Assembly: GCA_030737875.1 (NCBI GenBank)
Contig: CM060921.1
Location: 403,784,192 to 403,848,191 of the forward strand
DNA length: 64,000 nt
DNA from: Allium sativum
Lineage: Eukaryota; Streptophyta; Magnoliopsida; Asparagales; Amaryllidaceae
Reading direction: 5' to 3'
The notes beneath the pieces are model-generated. The model had not been told where the DNA came from. It saw only the letters and a list, made by a program, of their open reading frames with translations, and made no database searches. Position numbers and translations under genes: made by a program. How positions within the stretch are numbered: position 1 is the stretch's first letter; each line of letters begins with the position of its first letter. Below are positions 1 through 10,490 of this stretch, in pieces.

Positions 1-1137
1 CTCTCCATAAATAGTTGATAGCCTGAAGGTTCCATTATCAAGCTTATGTTGAATGACATAGGGTCCTTCCCACTTGGGTCCCATATGTATAGGAGTCGGG
101 AAAATCCGCTTTAGGACAAGATCACCAAGATAAAAGGTCTTGTGTCGAACCTTATGGTTGTAATATCGAGCAATCCTCCGCCGGTGAGCCTTAGCGTGGA
201 GGTTTTCCCCTTCTCTCTTTTCGTCAATCATATCCAGCGAGTGCAAGAGAAGGGCTTTGTTCAATAATAGATCATAGTATGTGGTTATGTGGGAAGGAAC
301 TTCAAGTTCGATGGGAATGACAACTTCAGATCCGTAGGACAAAGCAAAAGAAGTGTGCCCAATAGCAATCTTATGGGTGGTCCGGTATGCCCAACTAGAG
401 GAAGCTCGTCGACCCATTTACCTTTAGCTCGTTCCAGTCGCTTTTTCATGATGGATTTGATGATTTTATTGACCTCTTCGATTTGTTCATTAGACTGTGG
501 ATGAGCGACCGCAGTGTATTTCTTCTCGATGCTATACTTTTCACGAAAATCTCTAAATTCTGAGATGTTGAACTGAGTCCCATTATCCGTAATAATAGTT
601 CGAGGTATTCCATATTGATATATTAATCGTTGCGATGGTGGTGATCTGCTCGGCTTCTGCCCACTTTGTTAAATAATCTACTGCCACAATCACATACTTT
701 GCACCCCCTTTCGAAATAGGTAGGCTTCCAATGATGTTGATCCTCCAAATAGCGAATGACCAATGGCTGGTCATTTAGGTGATCTTTGTCGGCGGGGTTC
801 GTGGAATCTGCGCAAACCTCTGACACTTATCACATCGTTTAGAATAATTAGCAGCATCCTTGCTGATAGTCGGCCAGAAGTACCCATATCACAGTACTTT
901 CTTGGCCAGAGTTTGCCCCCCGATGTGCGCACTGCATTCCCCTCCATGCACTTCTGTCAGTATTCTTTTGATATCATTATGGGCTACGCATCCGAATATA
1001 GGCATGGAGAATCCCCGTCTATAAAGCTGGTCTTGCTGACAACATACCTAGATGCCTATCGTATGATAGCCCGTCTTTCGTTTCTTTTTTCGGGAAGCTT
1101 GCCATGTAGGAGGAAATTCTTAATGCGAGTCATCTAA
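1..1137 (-). pseudogene. Integrase remnant of a Tat-type Ty3/gypsy element
   Basis: Read on the minus strand, this is the integrase end of a retrotransposon polyprotein, the enzyme that inserts element cDNA into the chromosome. Pieces seen in order are a zinc-finger tail (CQRFAD-like) near 830, the core strand with KGGAKYVIVAVDYLTKWAEAE at about 650-715, the ITDNGTQF motif near 570-600, and a C-terminal part running to the left edge. The reading frame is broken near 770-800. The first catalytic Asp of the DDE triad appears replaced, because the strand reads INIIG where the family has IDIIG. The second Asp (TDNG) is kept. The 3' end and 3' LTR lie outside the window. It belongs with the RNase H and RT fragments that follow on the same strand. 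It cannot encode a working enzyme. Confidence 0.85.
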
Positions 1138-1216
1138 GATTCTCTTTCAGGCTTGGATTTGGCTTGTTCGACTTCCATCTGGTCAATGCTTGGAGCGCCT
1201 ACTGCCTGCACTGGAA

Positions 1217-1800
1217 CTATTTCTGTTTCATCGGGTTGTTTGAACTAGTAAGCTTTGTCAACCTATCCGCCTCTTGATTTTCCTCCCTGGGAATGTGGGA
1301 GATGCTGTAACAATCGAAGTCATGCAACAATTTCTTGACTTGTTTTAGATAGGAAGAAAGTCGAGCTACTTTGGTTTGATATTCTTTCCGAACCTGAAAC
1401 ACAATAAGCCGTGAATCACAGAAAATTTCTAGCGATGTTATTTTTAAGTCCTTCGTGAGTTTAAGCCCAGTAATCAGGGCCTCATACTCGAAGTCATTAT
1501 TTGTCACCAAAAATTCTAATCTCATGGTATAATAAATCGACCGTCCCTTAGGGGATAACAGTACTACGCCTGCACCCGAGCGTCGGTCATTACGAGCTCC
1601 ATCCGTGTAAAGTTTCCAAGTGTTCGATTTTGACCTGTATCTTGGGGTTCGGTACCGTCTTTTAAGTTTTCATCTTCTGCAGTTGTAAATTCAGATATGA
1701 AGTCGGCTAGGGCTTGCCTCGGATGGATTTCCGCAGAACAAAAGTCAAGTCGAATTGGCTTAACTCAATGTCCTATTTATGTAGTTTTCGCTTGCCTCAG
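1217..1800 (-). pseudogene. Additional RNase H domain remnant (Tat-type pol)
   Basis: Minus-strand reading gives an RNase H fold fragment. An open stretch of about 100 residues at 1217-1525 contains NNDFEYEALITGLKL and an IFCDSRLIVFQV strand, then REENQEADRLTKL near the C-terminus. The upstream part (1526-1800) shows DGS- and GAGVVLLSPKG-like segments but is cut by several stops. A second RNase H between the gypsy RNase H and integrase is typical of the Tat/Retand lineage, and that is the main reason for this lineage call. In a live element it would help degrade the RNA strand of the RNA-DNA hybrid. Here it is a relic. Confidence 0.75.
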
Positions 1801-1801
1801 G

Positions 1802-2960
1802 TCACTGTAGAACTTGCCGAAGAGGTTGGTTGGTAAATATTTCAATGGGGTGAGCCTGGAAGTAGTGTCGAAGCTTTCTTGATGCAATCAATAAATTATA
1901 TGTGAGCTTCTCAATTTTCAAATAGTTGCATTTAGCCCCCATCAACTTGTTGCTCACATAATACACCGGTCCTTGTACCCGGTCCTCTTTACGGATTAGG
2001 ACTGAGCTGGTTGCATGTGTGGATATAGCTAAATATACAAATAGATCTTCACGATTGATCGGTTTGGACAAAATGAGGGGTTTCTCCAAATGGCTAAGCA
2101 AGTTTTGGAAGGCTGCGACATAGTTAGGTGTCCAAGCGAAGTTCCGTCTTCCTCTTTTAATGAACTCGAAGAAGGGTAGGCATTTATCGGTCGCCTTGGA
2201 AATGAACCGGCCCAACGCTACAACCTTACCCACCAGGCTCTGCCCATCCTTGATTCTTCTGGGTTCTTGAATATTTTTAATGGCCAAAATCCGGTCAGGA
2301 TTAATTTCAATCCCTCGAGGGCTAAATATGAAACCCAGAAACTTGCCTAATGCTACTCTAAAAGAACACTTCAAAGGATTTAATTTCATTCCATACCTCC
2401 GGAGAATGCCAAACATTTCTAACAAGTCGTTTACGTAGTCGGATGATTGTCTTGACTTTACCAGCATGTCCTCCACGTATACCTTCATCATCTTTCCTAT
2501 CTGATCATGAAACATCTGGTTGACCAAATGCTGGTATGTGGCCCCTGGATTCTTCAAGCCAAACGACATGACTACATAATAGTATAATCCGAGATCAGTT
2601 ATGAAACTAGTATGCTTTTGGTCTGGAACGTGCATGGCAATATGGTTGTATCCCGAGTAAGCATCCATAAACGAGAGGAGTTCATAACCTGCACTTGAGT
2701 CGACCAACTGCTCAATCCTAGGTCTTCAGGGTATGCTTTATTCAAGTCAGAAAAATCGATGCAAGTCCGCCACTTCCCGTGTTAGCCTTCTTCACAAGTA
2801 CCGGGTTGGCTATCCAATCAGGATAGGTCGAGTCTCGGATAAACCAATTGGCTTGTAGCTTTCCAACTTCCTCCTTTAGGACCGTAGCCCTTTCGGGGCG
2901 AGCATTAGCATCTTCTGCTTTATATGGATGTACTTTAGATCAATACGAGGGAGTGAGTTA
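1802..2960 (-). pseudogene. Reverse transcriptase-RNase H remnant (Tat-type Ty3/gypsy)
   Basis: The minus strand is open for 301 codons (1802-2707) and encodes most of an RT palm and thumb plus the first RNase H. Seen are LSFMDAYSGYNHI (first catalytic Asp), FGLKNPGATYQHLVNQMF, the active-site loop, LNPLKCSF and FLGFIFSPRGIEINPDR, then the RNase H start (EDLFVYLAISTHATSSVL). The loop reads YVED, not YVDD: one catalytic Asp codon is now GAG (minus strand, near 2474). The N-terminal part (about 2710-2960; FIRDSTYPDW, LVKKAN, IDFSDLNKAYPED) continues in another frame. The SFPL-type segment before PRIEQLVD is missing, so a small deletion of around 10 bases shifted the frame. It is clearly reverse transcriptase and clearly dead. 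Confidence 0.9.
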
Positions 2961-3452
2961 TGATTGAGGGTGAAATTCCATACATGTCAGCGTGGATCCA
3001 TGCGAACACATCAAGGTATGCATGACGAAACTCAGTCAATTCCCTCATCCAGAGGGGATCAAGATGAGACCCGATCTTCAAAACCCTTATGGGGTCATCC
3101 CTGTCGATCGAAATCTCTACGGTAGCCTCATTTAGGGATGCCTTCCTAGATCCCGATTCTTCGTCCTCTCTTGGGTTGATGTCCTCGACTTCACAGACAG
3201 ATGGTCCCGACCAGGATGCTTTCTGTAGTTGCTATGCTTCTTTCCCCTCCGCAGGGGGAGAGGATTGTTCAAATTCTTTGCTACTCTTACTTCATAGCTC
3301 TTTCCATTCTACCAAGTAGCAAGTTCGTCCTATTACCTGATCTCCTCATTGGTCCCGATTCCACCATCAGTCGGGAATTTCATAAACAAACAACAGGGAG
3401 CAATACATGCCCTGAACTCAGCTAAAGCCGATCGTCCCAGAAATGAATTATA

Positions 3453-3968
3453 CTAGGAGCTGATGTTCATTAAAACAAGTGACAAGATTCTAACTCTTTG
3501 GTGATCTCCATCTCCCAATTCTACAGATAGCTTCATCTGACCGACTGGTTCAGTGGACGCCCCATTGAAACCATGTATCTGGTCAGTACACGGCTCCAAG
3601 TCTTTCAACACCAGCTTCATCTGGTCATAGGCTTTTTTAAATAAAATAATCATCGAGCTTCCATTATCAATCAGAACCTTTCACACCGTAGTTGGATCGA
3701 TAATGGTCGTTATCACCAGTGGATCGACGGTTGGGGCCTCTATACCGATCGACTCCCGATCACGGAAGATGATATCGTCGTTCATCGTCTTTCGTTGCTT
3801 AATGGGGCTTGTAGCTTCAAAGGGGCTTGTTTCTGCTACGTCCAGATGCTTTGCAGAATTTACATAACGCTCCATGGACCGAATGTTGTATCCTGCGGGA
3901 TGCGGTCCTCCAATAATGGCGTTAATCACAATCCCCTTTCCCTTCTCCTGGGCAGTAGCACGAGGCAT
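3453..3968 (-). pseudogene. Aspartic protease region remnant (Tat-type)
   Basis: Two open stretches lie in one frame on the minus strand, 3681-3968 and 3453-3653, separated by a single TGA. The first carries INAIIGGPHPAG and DPLVITTIID, the usual lead-in to the protease of Tat elements. Right after the stop the reading gives LIDNGSS, the catalytic D-N-G-S motif as found in this lineage, and then a flap-to-C-terminal part (LEPCTDQIHGFNG). The enzyme would cleave the Gag-Pol precursor. The stop sits just before the catalytic Asp. The family often has Arg there, so a CGA-to-TGA change is a reasonable guess. The stretch 2961-3452 between this and RT is poorly preserved linker. Confidence 0.75.
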
Positions 3969-5290
3969 TACCTAACTTTGCTTGGGTTCTGAAGTCCTTT
4001 GCCCCTTGTCCCTCAGGGCGGCTTTATATTCATCGAGTTTCCCTTATCGAATCAACTTCTCGACGATGTCCCAAAGATGTTGGCATTCATTGGTCGTATA
4101 TCCGTAAATTTCATGAAATAAACAAAATTTTCCAATCGCCCGCTCCTTCTCGGTAGGCTCACGCAAGGGCAGCTACTTGTACTGGATTGTGCTGCAAATA
4201 TCGGGATAAATATTCCCCAATGTGTCATTCAACGCTGTGTAAGTTTTGAAAACCTAGAACCGCGGTCGTTTTCTAGAATTCCCTCTTGGTCCAGGGTTTC
4301 CATTGGCCTCTTTCGATCCATCACCATTACGCTTACCATGGTTCCCAACGTTCACTTCTACCTCTCCTGAGTTATCCCCAGATTGCTTGACTGCAACATT
4401 GCTCTGGATTAGTTTGGTAGATACATCCTTCGGTCCGTCCTCCTTATCTAGCTGCACATCCTCTTGCCTCAGCCGGATATTGGCCTTTTCATATAATGTT
4501 TCAATCGATGTTGGTGGCTTCCCGATTAAATATTTTTCGAACTTTTTCCGCTTATCAATGCCATCGACCATGGCAACTAGGACGGTTTCATGATTAGGTT
4601 TGCTTACTTCGGTGGCAGCCCGGTTGAATCAATTGAGATAATTTCTCAGGGACTCACCTCTTCCCTGCTTGACTGCTGAAAGAGCTATGACATATTTTGT
4701 TTTAGAGGCGTGGAGACGGAATTGATTCAAGAACTTCTCACTCAAGTCTTTGAAGTTCGAGACCGTCCTCGGGAGTAAGCAGATGAACCACATGAGTGCC
4801 ACCCCGCTCAAGAAAATTAGGAAAGCCTTACACTTGATGGTGTTAGGAGCTACAACCACATCCATGTGCCACGAGTATCTCATCAAATGCTATTGTGGGT
4901 TGGTGGTTCCATCGTAATGGTTCATCAGGGGCATATTGAACCTTCTGGGGAATTCAGCCTGTAAGATGTCAATAGTGAATGGCGTATGGCTTCGGTCGAC
5001 TCCCGAGTCTTCATTCTTGTGTCCTCTGTTGTCATTCATGATTTGTCGTCCATTGCAGTCAGATTCGGAGGAATGACTATGTCTCGATTGGCTTTCTCAA
5101 CCAACCGACCTCTCCTGGTTCTTTCCACGGGCAACGTCATCTGACTTGCCGTCCGGACAGTCGTCCTTCCTCCTCCCCGGGTGACTCGGCCAACCACAAG
5201 ATTCCGAGAGGGGATGAATAGAGGCTCGATCTGCTTGATCAGTGTTTTGATGAGCATGCGGAGAGAATAAATGAAGACAAATGATTGCAA
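3969..5290 (-). pseudogene. gag remnant (Tat-type Ty3/gypsy)
   Basis: This is the minus-strand capsid gene relic. The retrotransposon Gag core is at 4629-4886 (CKAFLIFLSG, LMWF, FKDLSEKFLNQF, VKQGRGESLRNYLN). The frame continues through FNRAATE after an in-frame TGA at 4629-4631 into 4254-4571, a charged tail. Upstream, a TAG at 4890-4892 separates the core from the N-terminal part that starts near 5040 (MNDNRGHKNEDSG, NMPLMNHYDGTTNP). Further upstream, 5036-5290 is open in a different frame. Between gag and protease (3969-4250) the reading CLFHEIYGYTTNEC and EKLIR-stop-GKLDEY shows the zinc-finger-like region and one more stop. Two or more nonsense codons and at least one frameshift make it nonfunctional. 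Confidence 0.85.
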
Positions 5291-5299
5291 AACTGAAAA

Positions 5300-6000
5300 T
5301 AGAGGAAATCACACACAAGTTTATAGTGGTTCGACGTTAACGAGCCCACATCCACTTTGTAATCTCTTATATACTTTATCACCAATTACATTCAGAACAG
5401 TTATAATGGAAAAATAACAAGAGATTGACAAATATTCAAGAACGGAAAATGCTACTAATTCCCAAAAGTCATTTCTTCTGAGTCCAGGAGGGGCATATAT
5501 AGATGACACAGTACGTAGGTTGGCTAGAATACGTGTAATATGATCCAAGATAATAGGAAAGCATGGAGAGGTATTCTCCCCTATGGAATCAACATGATTT
5601 GAATTTATAATAACAAGTGGCGGCTGATCCAATCTATGTGGACAACGTGGAATAATTGAAGCCGGACACGAGCTATTCTTCATGCATACATTCGGTTTGG
5701 GATCAGGTATGGCTTGACTCAGTCAGTCCAATAATGGCAGGTTCCAACTGGGTTGGCTGCTAATTCTCTGCGTTAAGTTTAACGGGCTTGGGCCAGATTG
5801 CTCGCCAGTCGGTCCATCTTTAAACAATAACCATCCCGTTCAGGTTTCCTTGACATAGGTCTGTAACGCCAATGAGCCTTGATGAGCTTGCCAAAAGGCC
5901 CATCAACAAGGGCCATCTTAGAGTACCCTCTCACGTCTCGTAGAAGTCTCTCACTTCCTTCTAGTGTTGTCGAATAATAAGTTGAATGTGCTCCTGTCAT
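5300..6000 (-). repeat. Putative 5' LTR of the Tat-type element (boundaries approximate)
   Basis: This lies directly upstream of the gag relic on the minus strand. A TATA-like box (CTATATATGCC on the minus strand) is at about 5494-5502, and a second AT-rich candidate at about 5366-5374. I could not see a convincing TG...CA pair, primer-binding site or target duplication, so the edges are guesses from position. Confidence 0.4.
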
Positions 6001-8239
6001 GTCTCCAGAAACCCACGATGATCTACTTCGTTGGGCTCTTCATCCAAAATACGTACATACTAGTCCACCGGCACCTCAGCATTAAGTCATTAGATCCTAT
6101 GTCTAATCTTCATTTATGCACTTTTTTACTTTTCGCATTGCTAATTAACATAAACATTTACTTGTTTAACCTGTATTCAAGTTATTTGTTTATTTAGCTT
6201 TAGTTGACCGTTTAGTTTTCCTAATCAGCTTTCGCTGGCGGAATTCATTTTATTGGCCACTTATTTTTCCTAATCAGCTTTCGCTCCCTGAACAGACCAC
6301 CGCTTATTAATATATTCATTAAACTTAATTCCTCAATTATAAGTTTATTAATAATAAGTCTACTCTACTCTTTTCCATTTAATTATAACCTCGTGTTATA
6401 ATATTGCCACAACTATAATTGTGGATTTACTTATTAAACTTATTTCCATAATTTACGTTCATTTATAATAAGCCTCTCTTACTTCCCATTTTATCTTTTA
6501 ATTACAACCTGTACTTATAATCCTACTTGTGCCTATGACAAGTCTACCTATTATATTACGTTCTCGTCTTATATAATTTATTAGGATAGGTTACATTCCT
6601 CGTTCATTACATACGTCATAGGTTTCTTATTATTTAACATAAGCTTACAATTACGATATTAATCTACTCACCGTCTTTGTAAGTCTACACGTTTACAGGA
6701 AATAATTCACACACCTTATCTAGTTGGTTGCTGGAAATGTGCAAAAAAAAATCTATTTCCATAATATAAATTAATCGAGACTCGTAATTGCAAGATATTA
6801 CTCTTTACTAAAATATTTTTATGCTATTGGTTAGTGCGCAATATGACTAAATCCCTATTTTTCACTAACCCACACCTTGAGCTAGTGACATCAGATTGCA
6901 ACCAAACCTGAAGGAGAAACTAATAAGAAGACAAGATGCATCATGGAAGGGTCCATGATGGGTGACCCTTTCTTTATGGATTGATACTGATCCATATCCC
7001 TATGGATTGGAATCATATTCTTAGCAAATTTTAGGCTAAGTTTTTGTGGATCTCTTTTTGGTCTTCCTTCGAGTTGTTTGGATGAGTTTGAAGAGATTCT
7101 GACTATGTCTTAACTTTTGACTTCTATGGATCTTTCTGTTGGATCAATAACCAAATGAGATATATGTACATATATATGATTGTATGACCCTACGATCACA
7201 CTAACTTTATAAGCAGAAAAAGAATGAAAAGTGTACTTCTAATTATAGTTCCAAAAAGTATATAAAAATGATTTGGATTGTGATGAAGGTTGTATCGAAT
7301 GAAATTTGCTTAAAAGGAAATAATGTTTCATATGATAGTTATCAAAATCACATGTGATGTGAACGTTTAAATGCTTTCAATTCCCAAAGAATTTGGGGGC
7401 ATTTTGGGTAGTATTCAATTTTAATTTTCTTTGAGATTTTTTTGCTTTTGGGTTATGTTTGTTTTCCCTTTTTCCTTTTCTTCTCTTTGTACTTCCAAAT
7501 TTTCTCTTTGTTGATAAAAGTACAATTAACCCCTCCTGCCTTTTAAAAAATTATCAAAATTTGACATTTAAAATTTTAAAATATTAATTCAATATCTAAT
7601 GTAGTGAGTTCAATTTTTTGAATTTTAATTTAAATTTGAGACCTTATTTCCAATTGAATTCAAAAATCTTCTATTTTGAATATCTGATAGAAATATAAAC
7701 TTGACTTTCAACATTCAACTCTAAAGCTCGTACTTTCCTACTTTTAATTCTCAAATATAAATTCTAGTTTTTTTCCCTAATTTTGTCACTTTATGTTAAT
7801 TTAGATTAGCAAAAAAATGTAACAAACGTTCTTTATTTATTTTGATTTCAAGTGGTAGTAATTTTGTGTTGTATGGCCTATCAAAATAAGATTTGAATCA
7901 ATTTCAAATTCCATACGTTAACATGCCATCCTACAGATGTATCACGATACTATTTTCTTCATTACAGATTTTAGTCTCGGGTCCATGTTTCATAGTTGAA
8001 TTGTAAAGCGAGTTAATGCCCCCACTAATTATATAAATTAGGCCTCTGCCTTTTTTAGCGATAATTAGCTGACAATTATTATCATCGCCAATTCATTTAT
8101 CCCCAGTCTTTATAGTGTGTTAAGTTTTGTATATTAATTGGATTGAAGAACTGTTTGCGTTATCAATCAATAATTTAATAAGCTTTCCAATGATATCCAT
8201 TATTGATATATAAAAATATTTTTTTTGAATAATAATTTC
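6001..8239. other. AT-rich spacer, no gene seen
   Basis: There is no convincing coding frame. It contains a 21-bp direct repeat (tttcctaatcagctttcgct core) at 6216-6236 and 6265-6285, which may be a remnant of an unidentified repeat. The rest is AT-rich sequence. Confidence 0.5.
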
Positions 8240-9130
8240 ATATAGTAATATTTAGCTGCATTTCAATAAAGCACTAAAAATTGCCTTAGTTTAACAAAGT
8301 TTTTAGGTACATTTTCACTAATACAACAAAAAATGCATTAAAAATACATTAGATTTAGCTGTACTTCATACATGCAACTGAAAACGACTTTATTTGAATG
8401 CATTTTTTAATTGCATTTCACAAAGCAACTAAAAGTCGTTGTAATTGAATTGCATTTTTTACTGCATTTCATGCATGCAGCTAAAAACTGCATTAGAACA
8501 CAACAGTTTTTAGCTGTATGTGCGACATACATCTAAAAACCATTGCATTTTAATGTAGATTTTGATTACATGTGTAAAAAGCAACTAAAAATTATATTAA
8601 AATTAGAATTTTTTAGTTGCATTTCACATGCGAGTTAAAACTACATTAAAATACAATAGTATTCAGCTACACATCACACATGTGGCTGAATATTGTTGTA
8701 TTTAGATTCAGTTTTTAACCGCTTTGTGAAATAGAATTAAAAATTATACTAAAACAACTACAAATTATACTAAAACACGATAGTTTTTAGTTGCATATGT
8801 GAAATACAACTAAAAAATGATCCATTTCACACTGCAACAAAAAATATATTGAAACAACTAGTACAATTAGTGCATTTCGCACATGCAGTTAAAAATCAAT
8901 ATGGCTTTTAGCTGCATATTTGAAATGCTGTTAAACTGCACCAATTTGCAATTGTTTTCAACTACATGTGTGAAATGCAGCTAAAAATTGATACTATTGT
9001 TTGCTTTTTTTAGCGGCATTCCACACGTGCAACTAGAAATTGTTGTATTTTACAAATGTAGCTAAAAAGTGCATTAATATGCAAGTGTTTTTGCTGCATT
9101 TCACAAACGCAGCTAAAAGTTGCTAATATT
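8240..9130. repeat. Array of short palindromic repeats
   Basis: There are roughly 15-20 degenerate copies of a unit like TTTTTAGCTGCATTTCAC followed by its own inverse (ACATGCAGCTAAAAA), separated by AT-rich bases with TGCATT or AAAATAC. Copies occur in both orientations, so many form near-perfect hairpins. Clear ones are at about 8461-8500, 8640-8700, 8800-8835, 8960-8990 and 9075-9120. Subterminal arrays of this style are known from plant CACTA-type DNA transposons, but I did not find a matching pair of terminal repeats, so the origin is open. Confidence 0.6.
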
Positions 9131-10036
9131 AATGAATTTTTTTAACATTCAAATTTAAAACAAATGATTTTTAAAATTTTGGTTTTTATATTGCACAACG
9201 CATATTATTAGAATAATAATAAAACTTGCAATTTGATGGTGTATACAGTTTGTTAAATCGATATTTATGGAAAATACTATTTTGTTTTAGAATTTAATAA
9301 TAATGGATTAAAATTATAAATAATAGTGTGAAAATAACAACGTGTACAAAATACATGCCTAATGACTTGATTTATAGAAATTATTATGCCTTGTCTAATT
9401 TACAGAAATTGTCATGTAAGCATGTCTTGTTTATCGAACATTCCGTTCGAAAAGTTTGCTTATTGTAATTGCCCAAAATCATTTTTTTCGATGTCAAAAT
9501 AATACTTTTCCTTTTTCGTAGTTGTTTTCTCCAATGTTTTTAGTAACTCAAATTCTGATGATTAAATTTTTTCCAAAATATCTATTACATTTCAAACTTA
9601 CATTCAAATCTACCGTTAATATCTTATATCTTGTAATGACATATCCTTTCAACCGCTTTAAGTTGATAATTTCAACCAACTTAAACCGTTTGAAACAAAA
9701 AATTGTTATTGCTTATGAGGTTGAAATGTAAATCATCACAGAATCACAGACACAAAACACATAATAACTCACAACGGAAGTAAAATTTGTACAATATTAC
9801 AGAATCTATCAATTCATACATGATTCCAGAGTATAGGAACAAATACATATAAAGAGAATCATACACATAAAGTTGAATATACAAGACAATAAACAACATA
9901 TAACATAAATTAACATGACATGACAACAATGAAAAGGAAACTAAACAATTACAAAATCAAACTTTAACATTCAATTACGTATTCATTTATTATTCATTCA
10001 ATTGCTTTTCCGTTTTTATACCGGGTCCTGCCCCTT
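9131..10036. other. AT-rich spacer, no gene seen
   Basis: Short open frames here have no recognisable motifs, and base composition is uniformly AT-rich. It probably includes the distal promoter of the downstream CASP-like gene. Confidence 0.5.
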
Positions 10037-10062
10037 GCAGCAGCCGGCCTCACGGCTGCTGC
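10037..10062. repeat. Perfect GC-rich inverted repeat
   Basis: GCAGCAGCCG is followed after six bases by its exact reverse complement CGGCTGCTGC. It stands out in AT-rich DNA about 430 bases upstream of the CASP-like start codon. A cruciform or a factor-binding site is possible; no function is shown. Confidence 0.6.
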
Positions 10063-10192
10063 TTTCTTACTATTATGTTTTTTAATAGATCTAAATAATT
10101 TAATTTAAAAATGCAATGAATATTAAAAATGTAATAAAATTTTAAGTTAATTACGTTTTTATCGATTAATTTAAAAATACACATTTTCTTGA

Positions 10193-10201
10193 TTATATAA
10201 T
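10193..10201 (+). promoter_or_regulatory. Possible TATA box of the CASP-like gene
   Basis: The sequence tatataata lies about 290 bases upstream of the start codon, followed by a pyrimidine- and AC-rich leader (10410-10490) typical of plant 5' UTRs. It is one of several AT-rich candidates. Confidence 0.3.
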
Positions 10202-10490
10202 AGGGTTTGTTGTGCCCTTCTTAATTTTCACACTAAGTACTTAATCTAGTCAGTGAAAATAGTCAGCTTTGGTCCACAGCAATGTCATCATGTCAAAAGC
10301 AAGTGTCATACAAGTTGTAAAAGTCACCACTTCTGATTGTCCTATTTTGTTTTATATTTCGGTTTTACTCTTTAATCAATTCAATTTCAAATAAAATAAG
10401 AAGAATCCTTTTCAAACTGGCCCCCCACCAAAACCCTCTTCTTGTTTCTCCAATAAAATCAATATCAAAAGGGTAAACCCACCCCCCAAA

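Noticed and set aside
289..504. Plus-strand open frames over 289-1137 and 3089-3425
   Set aside because: They lie opposite the minus-strand integrase and protease-RT region of the Tat-type element and have no motifs of their own.
8316..9328. CACTA transposon from CACTAATACAACAAAAAA (8316) to ...AATAATAGTG (9328)
   Set aside because: The two ends share only CACTA, the palindrome array extends to the left of 8316, and no 3-base duplication is clear.
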